A DNA stretch of 64,000 nucleotides from Clavibacter sp. A6099 (GTDB taxonomy: Bacteria; Actinomycetota; Actinomycetes; Actinomycetales; Microbacteriaceae), in contig NZ_CP083439.1 in the NCBI RefSeq assembly GCF_021919125.1, positions 2,852,001 through 2,916,000 on the forward strand, read 5' to 3'. Under the pieces are notes generated by a model. That model was not told the origin of the DNA and did not search any database. It was given only the letters and a program-made list of their open reading frames with translations. The translations under genes were made by a program, and so were the position numbers. Of this stretch, positions 18,675 through 30,158 are shown piece by piece; within the stretch, counting starts at the first letter, position 1; every line of letters starts with the position of its first letter.

Positions 18675-18971
18675 CTACTTGGCCTTCTCGAGGATCTCGA
18701 CCAGGCGCCAGCGCTTGGAGGCGCTGAGGGGACGGGTCTCGTTGATCAGGACCAGGTCGCCGATGCCGGCGGTGTTCGCCTCGTCGTGCGCCTTGACCTT
18801 GGAGGTGCGGCGGATGACCTTGCCGTACAGCGGGTGCTTCACGCGGTCCTCGACCTCGACGACGATGGTCTTGTCCATCTTGTCGCTGGTGACGTAGCCA
18901 CGACGGGACTTGCGGTAGCCGCGCTCGGCCGTCGCGGTGTCAGCCGTGTTCTTCTCTTCGGCGTTCGCCAT
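18675..18971 (-). CDS. rpsQ: 30S ribosomal protein S17
   Basis: S17, 98 aa from ATG 18971. OB-fold core: [20 protein letters not shown] and [21 protein letters not shown] ~20-residue N-terminal extension is Ala/Glu/Thr-rich. A TTG two codons upstream is possible, but the ATG directly follows the rpmC stop in the same TGATCATGGC arrangement seen at rplF-rplR. Confidence 0.96.
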   Translation of the reverse strand: MANAEEKNTADTATAERGYRKSRRGYVTSDKMDKTIVVEVEDRVKHPLYGKVIRRTSKVKAHDEANTAGIGDLVLINETRPLSASKRWRLVEILEKAK

Positions 18972-18973
18972 GA

Positions 18974-19300
18974 TCAAGCCTCCTCAGCCTTCTCGGTGAC
19001 GGCGGTGTCGTCGGCCTTCGCGGCCTTCTTCGTCGCCTTCTTCTTCTCGGGCTTCTCGGGGACCTCGACGGGGGCGGGCGTGGCACGGATGCCCAGCTCG
19101 CGCTCGCGGATGACCGTGTAGATCCGAGCGATGTCGCGCTTGACCGCGCGGAGGCGGCCGTGGCTGTCGAGCTGACCGGTGGCCGACTGGAAGCGCAGGT
19201 TGAACAGCTCCTCCTTGGCCTTCTTCAGCTCTTCGACGAGTCGCTCGTCCTCGAAAGTGTCCAGCTCGACGGGGGCGAGCTCCTTGGAACCGATCGCCAT
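18974..19300 (-). CDS. rpmC: 50S ribosomal protein L29 with long C-terminal tail
   Basis: L29, 108 aa. The family is normally 60-80 residues; the core here is residues 1-72, with [20 protein letters not shown] and the final [10 protein letters not shown] Lys/Ala/Glu-rich tail of about 36 residues ([18 protein letters not shown]) follows. The ATG at 19300 overlaps the rplP stop TAA by one base; a longer frame upstream is not the gene. Confidence 0.95.
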   Translation of the reverse strand: MAIGSKELAPVELDTFEDERLVEELKKAKEELFNLRFQSATGQLDSHGRLRAVKRDIARIYTVIRERELGIRATPAPVEVPEKPEKKKATKKAAKADDTAVTEKAEEA

Positions 19301-19719
19301 TATGCGTCGCCTTCCTCGCGCTTGATGATGCGTGCCTTGAGGGGCAGCTTGTGGATGGCCCGGGTGAGCGCCGCACGCGCGGTCTCCTCGTCGACGCCGG
19401 AGAGCTCGAAGAGCACACGACCCGGCTTGACGTTCGCGACCCACCACTCGACCGAGCCCTTGCCGGAACCCATGCGGGTCTCGGCGGGCTTCTTGGTGAG
19501 CGGACGGTCCGGGAAGATGTTGATGTAGACGTTGCCGCCGCGCTTGACGTATCGCGTCATGGCGATTCGAGCGGACTCGATCTGGCGGTTGGTCACGTAG
19601 GCGGGCGTGAGGGCCTGGATGCCGTACTCGCCGAACGAGACGACGGTGCCGCCGGTCGCGTGGCCGGTACGACCCGGGTGGTGCTGCTTGCGGTGCTTGA
19701 CCTTGCGGGGGATCAACAT
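19300..19719 (-). CDS. rplP: 50S ribosomal protein L16
   Basis: L16, 139 aa, normal length, next to the peptidyl-transferase centre and A-site t[23 protein letters not shown] start and the segment around [20 protein letters not shown] are diagnostic. It follows rpsC by 2 nt and overlaps rpmC by one base, giving the standard S10-operon order rpsC-rplP-rpmC-rpsQ. Confidence 0.98.
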   Translation of the reverse strand: MLIPRKVKHRKQHHPGRTGHATGGTVVSFGEYGIQALTPAYVTNRQIESARIAMTRYVKRGGNVYINIFPDRPLTKKPAETRMGSGKGSVEWWVANVKPGRVLFELSGVDEETARAALTRAIHKLPLKARIIKREEGDA

Positions 19720-19721
19720 GA

Positions 19722-20519
19722 TTACGCCTCAACTCCTGCTGCGGCGACCGGCGCTGCCTCGGCGGCCGGCGCGGTGCGCGGCGCGTTGGTGCGGCGATCT
19801 CCGGTTCGACCGTCGGAACGGTCGTTACGACGCTCCGGGCGCGACGACTTCTGGTTCGCCTGCTCCCGAGCGAGATCCTTGTTGGTGATGTCGCCCTTGT
19901 AGACCCAGACCTTCACGCCGATGCGGCCGAAGGACGTGCGGGCCTCGTAGAAGCCGTAGTCGATGTTCGCGCGGAGGGTGTGCAGGGGCACGCGGCCCTC
20001 GCGGTAGAACTCCGAGCGGCTCATCTCGGCGCCGCCGAGGCGGCCCGACACCTGGATGCGGACGCCCTTGGCGCCGGCGCGCTGCGCGCCCTGCAGGCCC
20101 TTGCGCATCGCACGGCGGAACGCCACACGACCCGCGAGCTGCTCGGCGATGCCCTGGGCGACCAGCTGCGCCTCGGCCTCGGGGTTCTTCACCTCGAGGA
20201 TGTTCAGCTGGATCTGCTTGCCCGTGAGCTTCTCGAGGTCGGCGCGGATGCGCTCGGCCTCGACGCCGCGGCGGCCGATGACGATGCCCGGGCGGGCCGT
20301 GTAGATGTCCACGCGGACACGGTCACGGGTGCGCTCGATCTCGATGCGCGCCACACCGGCGCGGTCGAGGCTCGTCTTGAGCATGGTGCGGATGCGCACG
20401 TCCTCGGCGACGTAGTCGCTGTAACGCTGCCCCTTCTTCGTGCTGTCCGAGAACCAACGCGACACGTGGTCGGTCGTGATCCCGAGACGGAACCCGTACG
20501 GGTTGACCTTCTGTCCCAT
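19722..20519 (-). CDS. rpsC: 30S ribosomal protein S3
   Basis: S3, 265 aa, at the mRNA entry channel with helicase activity. N-terminus [22 protein letters not shown] domain at about 38-108 with the GRRG-type loop ([14 protein letters not shown]), and C-terminal half including [19 protein letters not shown] Arg/Asp then Ala-rich tail of about 45 residues extends beyond the E. coli length (233 aa). Its start overlaps the rplV stop by one base. Confidence 0.97.
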   Translation of the reverse strand: MGQKVNPYGFRLGITTDHVSRWFSDSTKKGQRYSDYVAEDVRIRTMLKTSLDRAGVARIEIERTRDRVRVDIYTARPGIVIGRRGVEAERIRADLEKLTGKQIQLNILEVKNPEAEAQLVAQGIAEQLAGRVAFRRAMRKGLQGAQRAGAKGVRIQVSGRLGGAEMSRSEFYREGRVPLHTLRANIDYGFYEARTSFGRIGVKVWVYKGDITNKDLAREQANQKSSRPERRNDRSDGRTGDRRTNAPRTAPAAEAAPVAAAGVEA

Positions 20520-20911
20520 TACTTGCTCGCCTTCTTCGTGGTCGTCGCCACGTCCGCCTCATCCGGCGTCGCGAGGACGACCGTGATGTGGCTGGTGCGC
20601 TTGTTGATACGGAATGCGCGACCCTGTGCGCGCGGCTGGAACCGCTTGAGGGTGGTGCCCTCGTCCACGAACGCCTTGGCGATGTAGAGGTCCTGCTCCG
20701 CGAGGAAGCTGTTGGACGCGTCGGCCTTGACCCGCGCGTTCGCCATGGCCGAGGCCACCAGCTTGTAGATCGGCTCGCTCGCGCCCTGCGGCGCGAACTT
20801 CAGGATGGCCAGGGCCTCCTCGGCCTGCTTGCCACGGATCATGTCCACGACGCGACGGGCCTTCTGGGGGGTGACGCGGATGTGACGCACGCGTGCGATC
20901 GACTCCACCAT
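20519..20911 (-). CDS. rplV: 50S ribosomal protein L22
   Basis: L22, 130 aa, lines the exit tunnel and is a macrolide-resistance site. [20 protein letters not shown] is the family N-terminus and [17 protein letters not shown] the beta-hairpin region, which looks unaltered. A ~15-residue charged C-terminal tail is added. SD GGAGGAGAG precedes the ATG. One-base overlap with rpsC; 25 nt after rpsS. Confidence 0.97.
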   Translation of the reverse strand: MVESIARVRHIRVTPQKARRVVDMIRGKQAEEALAILKFAPQGASEPIYKLVASAMANARVKADASNSFLAEQDLYIAKAFVDEGTTLKRFQPRAQGRAFRINKRTSHITVVLATPDEADVATTTKKASK

Positions 20912-20936
20912 TTCTCTCCTCCTTCTCGTCGCCGCG

Positions 20937-21218
20937 TTAGCGGCGACGACCCTTCTTGTCGTCCTTCACGTGGCCGCGGAAGGTGCGCGTGAGCGCGAAC
21001 TCGCCGAGCTTGTGTCCGACCATGGACTCCGTGACGAACACGGGGACGTGCTTGCGACCGTCGTGCACCGCGATGGTGTGACCCAGCATCGCCGGGATGA
21101 TCATCGAGCGGCGCGACCAGGTCTTGATCACGTTCTTGCTGCTGGCCTCGTTCGCCGAGATCACCTTGCGGAGCAGGTGGTCGTCGACGAAGGGGCCCTT
21201 CTTCAGACTGCGTGGCAT
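20937..21218 (-). CDS. rpsS: 30S ribosomal protein S19
   Basis: S19, 93 aa, standard length; head of the 30S subunit, pairing with S13. [19 protein letters not shown] and the C-terminal [20 protein letters not shown] identify it. SD GGAGTTGTAG before ATG. It sits 12 nt after rplB and 25 nt before rplV. Confidence 0.98.
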   Translation of the reverse strand: MPRSLKKGPFVDDHLLRKVISANEASSKNVIKTWSRRSMIIPAMLGHTIAVHDGRKHVPVFVTESMVGHKLGEFALTRTFRGHVKDDKKGRRR

Positions 21219-21230
21219 CTTCTACAACTC

Positions 21231-22070
<840 letters not shown>

Positions 22071-22092
22071 TGGTGTTTTCCTAGTCCCGGTC

Positions 22093-22392
22093 TCAGCCGA
22101 CAGTCGTGAAGATGTCGATGGAGCCCGACTTGAGGGAGACGATGGCGCGCTTGGTGTCCTTGCGCTTGCCCATCCCGAACTTGGTCCGGCGGGTCTTGCC
22201 CTGCTTGTTGAGCGTGTTGACCGACGCGACCTGCACGCCGAAGATCTTCTCGATCGCGAGCTTGATCTCGGTCTTGTTCGAGCGGGGGTCCACGATGAAC
22301 GTGTACTTGCCCTGGTCGATCAGGCCGTAGCTCTTCTCGGAGACGACCGGCGCGATGATGATGTCGCGGGGATCCTTCTGGGTGGCGCTCAT
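22093..22392 (-). CDS. rplW: 50S ribosomal protein L23
   Basis: L23, 99 aa, at the tunnel exit, where trigger factor and SRP dock. The segment [20 protein letters not shown] and the loop [20 protein letters not shown] fit the family. Start overlaps the rplD stop by 4 nt (ATGA), so it is translationally coupled to L4. Confidence 0.97.
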
Positions 22393-23045
22393 GCGGCAAC
22401 CTCTTCCTTGGCCGTCTTCGACTCGACGAACGCGTCGAACGCGCCCTTCGTGAAGACGATGTCGTCGCTCACGAGCACGTCGTACGCGTTGAGCTGGTCG
22501 TAGGACAGCACGTGGACCGTCGGGATGTTGCGCACGCTGCGGAGGCTGACCTCGTCGGTGCGCTCCAGGACGATGAGGACGTGCTTGCTCGTGGCGATGC
22601 CCTCGAGCAGCGCGACCACGGTCTTCGTCGAGGGGACGTCTCCAGCGGAGAGGCTCTCGATGACGTGGAGGCGGGCGCCGCGCGCGCGGTCGGAGAGGGC
22701 GCCGAGCAGAGCCGCGGCGATCATCTTCTTGGGGGTGCGCTGCGAGTAGTTGCGGGGCGTGGGTCCGTGGACGATGCCACCGCCGGTCATCTGGGGGGCG
22801 CGGATCGAGCCCTGACGAGCGCGACCGGTTCCCTTCTGCTTGAACGGCTTGCGGCCGGCGCCGGAGACCTCGCCGCGGCCCTTGGTCTTGTGCGTCCCCT
22901 GGCGCGCCGCGGCGAGCTGGGCGACGACGACCTGGTGGATGAGCGGGACGTTGGTCTGCACGTCGAAGAGCGACGCGGGCAGGTCGACGGAGCCGGTGAC
23001 TGCACCGGTCGCGTCGAGGACGTCGAGCTGGGTGTCGGTAGCCAT
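22389..23045 (-). CDS. rplD: 50S ribosomal protein L4
   Basis: L4, 218 aa from ATG 23045; a tunnel protein that in E. coli represses the S10 operon. The extended loop [20 protein letters not shown] and [20 protein letters not shown] is intact, as is the C-terminal Rossmann-like domain. A longer frame upstream runs over rplC and is not the gene. It begins 2 nt after rplC and overlaps rplW by 4 nt. Confidence 0.97.
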   Translation of the reverse strand: MATDTQLDVLDATGAVTGSVDLPASLFDVQTNVPLIHQVVVAQLAAARQGTHKTKGRGEVSGAGRKPFKQKGTGRARQGSIRAPQMTGGGIVHGPTPRNYSQRTPKKMIAAALLGALSDRARGARLHVIESLSAGDVPSTKTVVALLEGIATSKHVLIVLERTDEVSLRSVRNIPTVHVLSYDQLNAYDVLVSDDIVFTKGAFDAFVESKTAKEEVAA

Positions 23046-23047
23046 GA

Positions 23048-23701
23048 CTACTTCCCCTTCACTGCGTTGCGGACGAAGACGATGCGGCCACGCGCGCCGG
23101 GCACTGCGCCCTTGACGAGCAGGAGGCCCTTCTCGGCGTCCACGCTGTGGACGACGAGGTTCAGCACGGTGACGCGCTCGCCGCCCATGCGACCGGCCAT
23201 GCGCATGCCCTTGAAGACACGGCTGGGGGTCGAGGAGGCGCCGATGGAGCCGGGCTTGCGGTGGTTGCGGTGCGAACCGTGCGAAGCGGAGACGCCCTTG
23301 AAGTTGTGGCGCTTCATGACGCCGGCGAAGCCCTTGCCCTTGCTGGTGCCGACGACGTCGACCTTGGAGCCGGGCTCGAAGGCGCCCACGGTGATCTCCT
23401 GGCCGAGCGTGTACTCGGCGAAGTCGGCCGTGCGGACCTCGGTGAGGTGGCGGCGCGGCGTGACGCCGGCCTTCTCGAAGTGGCCGGTGCTCGGCTTGTC
23501 GGCCTTGCGGGGGTCGATCTGCCCGTAGGCGATCTGGATGGCGCCGTAGCCGTCGACCTCGGGCGTGCGCACCTGGGTGACGACGTTCGGGGTGATCTGC
23601 ACGACGGTCACGGGGATGAGCTTGTTGTTCTCGTCCCACACCTGCGTCATGCCCAGCTTCGTGCCGAGCAGACCGGTGAAAGTCCTGTTAGCGGTAGACA
23701 T
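23048..23701 (-). CDS. rplC: 50S ribosomal protein L3
   Basis: L3, 217 aa, near the peptidyl-transferase centre. [20 protein letters not shown] at the N-terminus, and the conserved [20 protein letters not shown] (containing the methylated-glutamine equivalent region) and [16 protein letters not shown] 23701, 8 nt after rpsJ. Standard position second in the S10 operon. Confidence 0.98.
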   Translation of the reverse strand: MSTANRTFTGLLGTKLGMTQVWDENNKLIPVTVVQITPNVVTQVRTPEVDGYGAIQIAYGQIDPRKADKPSTGHFEKAGVTPRRHLTEVRTADFAEYTLGQEITVGAFEPGSKVDVVGTSKGKGFAGVMKRHNFKGVSASHGSHRNHRKPGSIGASSTPSRVFKGMRMAGRMGGERVTVLNLVVHSVDAEKGLLLVKGAVPGARGRIVFVRNAVKGK

Positions 23702-23709
23702 GGGTTCCC

Positions 23710-24018
23710 TTAGAGCTTGATCTCGATGTTGACGTCGGCCGGGAGGTCGAGTCGCATGAGCGAGTCGACCGCCTTCGGCGTCGGGTCGACGATGTCGATC
23801 AGACGCTTGTGCGTGCGCATCTCGAAGTGCTCGCGGCTGTCCTTGTACTTGTGGGGGGAACGGATCACGCAGATCACGTTCTTCTCCGTGGGCAGCGGCA
23901 CCGGGCCGACGACCGTGGCGCCCGCGCGGGTCACCGTGTCGACGATCTTCCGGGCCGAGGAGTCGATGACCGAGTGGTCGTACGACTTAAGTCGGATGCG
24001 GATCTTCTGTCCCGCCAT
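23710..24018 (-). CDS. rpsJ: 30S ribosomal protein S10
   Basis: S10, 102 aa, the first gene of the S10 operon and also a transcription antitermination factor (NusE). [20 protein letters not shown] and [19 protein letters not shown] are near-universal. The TetM/tigecycline-relevant loop around [16 protein letters not shown] looks standard. GAAAGAGAGAGAG precedes the ATG. A candidate -10 lies about 38 nt upstream in a 440-nt non-coding region. Confidence 0.98.
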   Translation of the reverse strand: MAGQKIRIRLKSYDHSVIDSSARKIVDTVTRAGATVVGPVPLPTEKNVICVIRSPHKYKDSREHFEMRTHKRLIDIVDPTPKAVDSLMRLDLPADVNIEIKL

Positions 24019-24458
24019 GTGTGACTCTCTCTCTTTCGTGCGTCATGCGGCCTCGGACCGTATTGGACGCGTGTGTCCCTCGCTCGGATGGCCCGGCCTC
24101 GTGGCGCGCCCCATCCGTGGTGCACCCGGGCGCGCATCGTGGGACGCGGCCTCGGGCAGCTCGTGCACCCGCCCGCATGCGGGCGCGGACGAGCGGTGCT
24201 CATCCGGTGGGTGTCGTGTGCTTCTGCTCTGCTGCCCGCGGCCTAACCTGCTCCGGGAGCGACGAGCGCTCCGAGCGGCTATGCACTGCCTGGCAGTGAT
24301 CCGATGTCTCGCGCGCAGGGCGGCGTGCACCGGAATGTTGAACTAGACGAGTTTGTCATAGTCCGGCCATGCGTGCAACCCGGGCGTGTCGCGCCCACTC
24401 CCCCGTGTTTCCGGGGCTCTCGGTGCCTCGCGCGGATGGCGAGGAGCTGCCGCTCCGG
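24019..24458. other. 440-nt non-coding region upstream of rpsJ
   Basis: No gene is supported. It holds a minus-strand TACGGT (24057-24062) that suits a -10 with a ~32-nt leader to rpsJ, though no good -35 lies 17 nt before it. Also present are a perfect 16-bp palindrome CGCCCGCATGCGGGCG (24170-24185) and an inverted repeat CACTGCC-T-GGCAGTG (24284-24298), either of which could be a regulator site for the S10 operon. The part near 24400 is the downstream flank of the topoisomerase gene. Confidence 0.5.
24057..24062 (-). promoter_or_regulatory. Candidate -10 box for the S10 operon
   Basis: TACGGT on the minus strand, the same hexamer that occurs ahead of two other genes here (50021, 52625). 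Transcription would begin near 24050, about 32 nt before the rpsJ ATG. The -35 is not recognisable. Confidence 0.35.
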
Positions 24459-25427
24459 TCACCGGAACAGCAGGTTCCGCAACTCCGTCTCACCCGAGGC
24501 CAGGCGCTGCGGGTCGATCGTGCGGCCGTGGGCGTACTCGTCGACGAGCCGCGGATCCACGTAGCTGTTCTTCGCGATCGTCGGGGTGTTGCTGAGCACC
24601 TCGGCGGCGTCGCGGTACGCCTGCGCGAGCGCGCGCTGCCGCTTGCCCTTGGTCGCCTCGGGACCGTGCTTCGCCAGGCTGATCGCCGCGGCGACAGTGC
24701 CGTGCAGCGTCCGGAAGTCCTTGGCGGTGAACTCGCCGCCCGTGCGCTCGCGCACGTAGTCGTTGATGTCGGCCGCGCCGAGCGGGTGCCACTCGCCGCC
24801 GTCCTCGTAGGCCAGCAGCCGCGCGTTCGGACCGCGCTCCTGCAGGCCACCGACGACCTGCACGAGGTCGTGGTCCCGGATGTCGCTCGACCACTCCTGC
24901 CCGCTCTTCGCCGGGAACTCGAGGTGCACGGTGTCCTCGTGCACAGTGACGTGCGAGCACAGCAGCGTCGACAGGCCGTGGCTGCCGTTCGACTCGGTGT
25001 AGCGCTCGCTGCCGACGCGGAGGCTGCCCGTGTCGAGCATCCGGAAGCCGGCGGCCAACGCGCGCTCGCGGGTGAAGCCGTCCTGGCGGAGGTGGATGGT
25101 GACCTGGCGCCGCGCGGCGGGGAGCGACTCGGCCAGCTGCAGCGCGCGGTCGAACTTGATCCGGTCCTTCTGCTCGCGCCAGGTCGGGTGGTAGATGTAC
25201 TGCCGCCGTCCGGCGCTGTCCATGCCCGTGGCCTGCACGTGGCCGTTCTCGTAGGGCGCGATCCAGACGTCGGTCCAAGCCGGCGGGATGCCGAGGTGGT
25301 CCATGCGCGCGCGCAGCTCCTTGTCGGTGACGCGGTTCCCGTCGGAGTCGAGGTAGGTCCAGCCCTTGCCCGAGCGCCTGCGCGTGTAGCCCTTGCCGGT
25401 GGCGTCGCTGCGCCGGAGTCTGACCAT
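24459..25427 (-). CDS. Type IB DNA topoisomerase (poxvirus/bacterial type)
   Basis: 322 aa; relaxes supercoils by nicking one strand through a 3'-phosphotyrosine. The nucleophile is Tyr289 in TIAKNSYVDPRL; the arginines of the active site appear in GSLRVGSERYTE and TAKDFRTLHGT; DHLGIPPAWTDVWIAPYENG is the N-terminal signature of bacterial TopIB. Full family length (about 320-340 aa). The ATG at 25427 has no SD; instead TAGGTT ends 6 nt upstream, so the mRNA is probably leaderless. It lies between tuf and rpsJ. Confidence 0.92.
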   Translation of the reverse strand: MVRLRRSDATGKGYTRRRSGKGWTYLDSDGNRVTDKELRARMDHLGIPPAWTDVWIAPYENGHVQATGMDSAGRRQYIYHPTWREQKDRIKFDRALQLAESLPAARRQVTIHLRQDGFTRERALAAGFRMLDTGSLRVGSERYTESNGSHGLSTLLCSHVTVHEDTVHLEFPAKSGQEWSSDIRDHDLVQVVGGLQERGPNARLLAYEDGGEWHPLGAADINDYVRERTGGEFTAKDFRTLHGTVAAAISLAKHGPEATKGKRQRALAQAYRDAAEVLSNTPTIAKNSYVDPRLVDEYAHGRTIDPQRLASGETELRNLLFR

Positions 25428-25433
25428 TGGTCG

Positions 25434-25439
25434 AACCTA
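25434..25439 (-). promoter_or_regulatory. Leaderless-type -10 of the topoisomerase gene
   Basis: TAGGTT on the minus strand followed by exactly 6 nt and the ATG, so the transcript would begin at or next to the start codon. Confidence 0.6.
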
Positions 25440-25515
25440 CGCGCAGCGCGGCCATCGATTAGGGCACGATGCGACAGCTCCCGGCCAGCCGTGACACATC
25501 GCCACGCCTCAACGG

Positions 25516-25552
25516 CCGACAGGGCCGGGCCATGACGGCCCGACCCTGTCGG
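25516..25552 (-). terminator. Terminator-like hairpin after tuf
   Basis: A 16-bp stem with one mismatch (CCGACAGGG paired to CCCTGTCGG, then CGGGCC to GGCCCG) and a 5-nt loop. It begins about 25 nt after the tuf stop, ending the str operon. Confidence 0.75.
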
Positions 25553-25576
25553 AGGTGGTGCTGGTGGAGCTGGGTG

Positions 25577-26770
<1,194 letters not shown>

Positions 26771-26798
26771 TGTGGGTCCTCCTCAGGACTCGGTTGCG

Positions 26799-26824
26799 GG
26801 GCGTCCGGGTGTTCCCGGACGCCC
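26799..26824 (-). other. Hairpin between fusA and tuf
   Basis: A perfect 11-bp stem (26799-26809 with 26814-26824) with a 4-nt loop, in the 113-nt spacer. It could be a partial terminator, processing site, or part of a tuf leader, since a TACCAT that might be a -10 lies upstream near 26845. Confidence 0.7.
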
Positions 26825-26883
26825 TGCGTGTTGGAGATCTTGCTTATGGTACTGAAACGGCGGATGCCGCTCGAACTGGAGGG

Positions 26884-28998
26884 CTACTCGCCCTTGTTCT
26901 TCTGGACGATCTCGTCGGCGACAGCCTTCGGGACCTCGGCGTAGCTGCCGAAGCTCATCGAGTACACCGCGCGGCCCGAGGTCTTGCTCCTCAGGTCGCC
27001 GACGTAGCCGAACATCTCCGACAGGGGGACGTTCGCGGTGATGACCTTCACGCCGCTCGCGTCCTCCATGGCCTGGATCTGGCCGCGACGGGAGTTCAGG
27101 TCGCCGATGACGTCGCCCATGTACTCCTCGGGCGTGCGGACCTCGACGGCCATGAGCGGCTCGAGCAGCACGGGCTTCGCCTTGCGCGCGGCCTCCTTGA
27201 AGGCCATCGAGCCGGCGATCTTGAACGCCATCTCCGAGGAGTCGACGTCGTGCGCGGCGCCGTCGAGCAGCGTCGCCTTCACGCCGACCATCGGGTAGCC
27301 GGCGAGGATGCCGACCTGGAGCGCGTCCTGGATGCCCGCGTCCACCGACGGGATGTACTCCCGGGGGACGCGACCGCCGGTGACCTTGTTGTCGAACTCG
27401 TAGGTCTTCTCCGCGGTCACCTCCATGGGCTCGATCTTGATCTGGATCTTGGCGAACTGCCCGGATCCACCCGTCTGCTTCTTGTGCGTGAAGTCGTGCT
27501 TGTCGACCGTGCCGCGGATGGTCTCGCGGTACGCGACCTGCGGCTTGCCGACGTTCGCCTCGACGTTGAACTCGCGCTTCATGCGGTCGACCAGGATGTC
27601 GAGGTGGAGCTCGCCCATGCCCTTGATGACCGTCTGACCGGTCTCCTGGTTCTGCTCGGTGCGGAAGGTCGGGTCCTCCTCGGCGAGCTTCTGGATGGCG
27701 ACACCCAGCTTCTCCTGGTCGGCCTTCGTCTTCGGCTCGATCGCGACCTCGATGACGGGCTCGGGGAACGTCATCGACTCGAGGACGATCTGGTCCTGCG
27801 GGTCGCAGAGCGTGTCGCCCGTGGTCGTGTCCTTGAGGCCGATGACCGCGTAGATGTGACCGGCGGTGACCGAGTCGACCGGGTTCTCCTTGTTGGAGTG
27901 CATCTGGAAGATCTTCCCGATGCGCTCCTTCTTGCCCTTGGTCGAGTTGATGACCTGCGAGCCGCTCGCGATGGTGCCCGAGTAGACGCGGACGTACGTG
28001 AGGCGACCGAAGAACGGGTGCACCGCGACCTTGAACGCGAGCGCCGAGAAGGGCTCGGTCGAGTCGGGCTTGCGGATGATGATCTTCTCCTCGTCGCGCA
28101 CGTCGTGGCCCTCCATGGGGGGCACGTCGAGCGGGCTGGGGAGGTAGTCGATGACCGCGTCGAGCATCGGCTGGACGCCGCGGTTCTTGAACGCGGAACC
28201 GCAGAGCACGGGGTAGATCTCGCTGTTGACGGTGAGCTTGCGGATGGCGGCCTTGATCTCCGCCACCGTCAGCTCCTCGCCGCCGAAGTACTTCTCGAGC
28301 AGCGCGTCGTCGGTCTCGGCGACGGTCTCGAGCAGCTTGGCCCGGTACTCGTCCGCCTTGTCCTGCAGATCCGCGGGGATCTCCTCGATGTCGTACTTCG
28401 CACCGAGCTCGACGTCTCCCTTGGAGTCGCCGCGCCACGTCAGCGCGCGCATCTCGACGAGGTCGATGACGCCCTCGAAGCCGCTCTCGGAGCCGATGGG
28501 CAGCTGGATGACCAGCGGCTTCGCGCCGAGGCGGTTGATGATCGTGTCGACCGTGAAGTAGAAGTCGGCGCCGAGCTTGTCCATCTTGTTGACGAAGCAG
28601 ATGCGCGGCACGTCGTACTTGTCGGCCTGGCGCCACACCGTCTCGGACTGGGGCTCGACGCCCTCCTTGCCGTCGAACACGGCGACCGCACCGTCGAGGA
28701 CGCGGAGCGAACGCTCCACCTCGACGGTGAAGTCGACGTGCCCGGGGGTGTCGATGATGTTGATCTGGTTCTTGTTCCAGAAGCACGTCGTCGCGGCGGA
28801 CGTGATCGTGATGCCGCGCTCCTGCTCCTGGGCCATCCAGTCCATCGTGGCGGCGCCGTCGTGGACCTCGCCGATCTTGTGAGTGATGCCCGTGTAGTAC
28901 AGGATGCGCTCGGTGGTGGTGGTCTTGCCGGCATCGATGTGAGCCATGATGCCGATGTTGCGGACCTTGTTCAGGTCGGTGAGCACGTCCTGTGCCAC
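26884..28998 (-). CDS. fusA: Elongation factor G
   Basis: EF-G, 704 aa, drives ribosomal translocation by GTP hydrolysis. G1 [16 protein letters not shown]3 [10 protein letters not shown]4 [10 protein letters not shown]; domains II-V follow, with the domain IV tip region and [19 protein letters not shown] start at 28998 with GGAGGAACCT upstream. 47 nt after rpsG. Length is normal, so it is the housekeeping form, not a tetracycline-protection relative. Confidence 0.98.
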   Translation of the reverse strand: MAQDVLTDLNKVRNIGIMAHIDAGKTTTTERILYYTGITHKIGEVHDGAATMDWMAQEQERGITITSAATTCFWNKNQINIIDTPGHVDFTVEVERSLRVLDGAVAVFDGKEGVEPQSETVWRQADKYDVPRICFVNKMDKLGADFYFTVDTIINRLGAKPLVIQLPIGSESGFEGVIDLVEMRALTWRGDSKGDVELGAKYDIEEIPADLQDKADEYRAKLLETVAETDDALLEKYFGGEELTVAEIKAAIRKLTVNSEIYPVLCGSAFKNRGVQPMLDAVIDYLPSPLDVPPMEGHDVRDEEKIIIRKPDSTEPFSALAFKVAVHPFFGRLTYVRVYSGTIASGSQVINSTKGKKERIGKIFQMHSNKENPVDSVTAGHIYAVIGLKDTTTGDTLCDPQDQIVLESMTFPEPVIEVAIEPKTKADQEKLGVAIQKLAEEDPTFRTEQNQETGQTVIKGMGELHLDILVDRMKREFNVEANVGKPQVAYRETIRGTVDKHDFTHKKQTGGSGQFAKIQIKIEPMEVTAEKTYEFDNKVTGGRVPREYIPSVDAGIQDALQVGILAGYPMVGVKATLLDGAAHDVDSSEMAFKIAGSMAFKEAARKAKPVLLEPLMAVEVRTPEEYMGDVIGDLNSRRGQIQAMEDASGVKVITANVPLSEMFGYVGDLRSKTSGRAVYSMSFGSYAEVPKAVADEIVQKNKGE

Positions 28999-29045
28999 AG
29001 GTTCCTCCGAAAGGGGTTGGTGGTGCTGTCGAACGAGGTGGACGA

Positions 29046-29516
29046 CTACCAGCGGTAGTGCGCGAAGGCCTTGTTCGACTCGGCCATCTTGTGGGTGTCC
29101 TCGCGGCGCTTGACCGCGGCACCGAGGCCGTTCGACGCGTCGAGGATCTCGTTGGTGAGACGCTCGGTCATCGTCTTCTCGCGACGCGACTTGGCGTACG
29201 TCGTGAGCCAGCGGAGCGCGAGGGTGTTCGCGCGGTGCGGCTTGACCTCGATCGGCACCTGGTAGGTGGAGCCACCCACGCGGCGCGAGCGGACCTCCAG
29301 GGCCGGGCGGACGTTGTCGAGCGCCTTCTTCAGCGTGACGACGGCGTCCTGGCCGTTCTTCGCGGCGACGCCGGCGAGGGCGTCGTAGACGATCTTCTCG
29401 GCGAGGCCCTTCTTGCCGTCGAGCAGGATCTTGTTGACGAGCTGGCTGACGATCGGCGCACCGTAGACGGGATCTGCGACGACAGGGCGCTTGGGGGCGG
29501 GACCCTTGCGAGGCAT
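29046..29516 (-). CDS. rpsG: 30S ribosomal protein S7
   Basis: S7, 156 aa, organises the head of the 30S subunit and is the translational repressor of str operons in E. coli. [19 protein letters not shown] start; core [12 protein letters not shown]-like [19 protein letters not shown] and C-terminal [18 protein letters not shown] overlaps the rpsL stop by one base. Confidence 0.98.
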   Translation of the reverse strand: MPRKGPAPKRPVVADPVYGAPIVSQLVNKILLDGKKGLAEKIVYDALAGVAAKNGQDAVVTLKKALDNVRPALEVRSRRVGGSTYQVPIEVKPHRANTLALRWLTTYAKSRREKTMTERLTNEILDASNGLGAAVKRREDTHKMAESNKAFAHYRW

Positions 29517-29890
29517 TACTTCTTCTCCATCTTCGCGCCGTACCGGCTGCGAGCCTGCTTGCGGTTCTTCACGGCCTGGGTGTCGAGCGCGCCGCGGACG
29601 ATCTTGTAGCGCACGCCGGGGAGGTCCTTCACGCGACCGCCGCGGACGAGGACCATGGAGTGCTCCTGCAGGTTGTGGCCCTCACCGGGGATGTAGGCCG
29701 TCACCTCCTGGCCGTTGCTGAGCTTGACGCGGGCGACCTTGCGCAGGGCCGAGTTCGGCTTCTTGGGCGTGGTCGTGTAGACGCGGGTGCAGACGCCGCG
29801 CTGCTGGGGGTTCGCCTTCAGGGCGGGCGCCTTGGTCTTGACGACCTTGGGCGTGCGGCCCTTGCGGACCAGCTGCTGGATGGTGGGCAC
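29516..29890 (-). CDS. rpsL: 30S ribosomal protein S12
   Basis: S12, 124 aa, at the decoding centre. [20 protein letters not shown] and the streptomycin-determining loops [13 protein letters not shown] and [13 protein letters not shown]. Lys43 and Lys88 are the drug-sensitive residues, so no classical streptomycin-resistance change is seen. Start is GTG at 29890 with GAGGAG 7 nt upstream. First gene of the str operon, preceded by a ~230-nt leader and a strong promoter match. Confidence 0.98.
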   Translation of the reverse strand: MPTIQQLVRKGRTPKVVKTKAPALKANPQQRGVCTRVYTTTPKKPNSALRKVARVKLSNGQEVTAYIPGEGHNLQEHSMVLVRGGRVKDLPGVRYKIVRGALDTQAVKNRKQARSRYGAKMEKK

Positions 29891-30051
29891 TACGGGACTC
29901 CTCGATGCTGCACGGTGACAGCGGGTTGATGGTCAGCATTCGACGCCCGCGAGCGGGGATCGAGTTCAACTGGACCCGCGCGTCCGTCGCCCACGGGAGT
30001 GGGAGGCGCCGGCGGGTATGCCGTGGGGGCCGGCCGAATGGACGAACCCTG

Positions 30052-30085
30052 GTCGGTGCGCTCCTGGCCCGCTCGGCGCACCGAC
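30052..30085 (-). other. Stem-loop in the str-operon leader
   Basis: A 10-bp perfect stem (30052-30061 with 30076-30085), 14-nt loop, within the predicted ~230-nt untranslated leader of rpsL. It may be a binding target for feedback control or an mRNA-stability element. Confidence 0.55.
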
Positions 30086-30129
30086 TTCACGGCACGACAC
30101 GAGCGCACGCCTGAGCGCACACCCCCGCA

Positions 30130-30158
30130 ACGATACAGTTCCGCGACTCGCCGGTCAA
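30130..30158 (-). promoter_or_regulatory. Predicted promoter of the str operon (rpsL-rpsG-fusA-tuf)
   Basis: Minus-strand -35 TTGACC (30153-30158), 17-nt spacer, -10 TATCGT (30130-30135). Start predicted near 30123. The -35 contains the TGA stop of the upstream membrane-protein gene. Confidence 0.7.

Noticed and set aside
24336-24366. TTGAAC...TAGTCC on the plus strand as a promoter
   Set aside because: The spacer is only 15 nt and no plus-strand gene follows for many kilobases.
29682-29969. Small ORF in the str leader starting [10 protein letters not shown]
   Set aside because: It runs out of frame into rpsL with no stop before the gene, has no SD, and its composition after the overlap is a shadow of S12.
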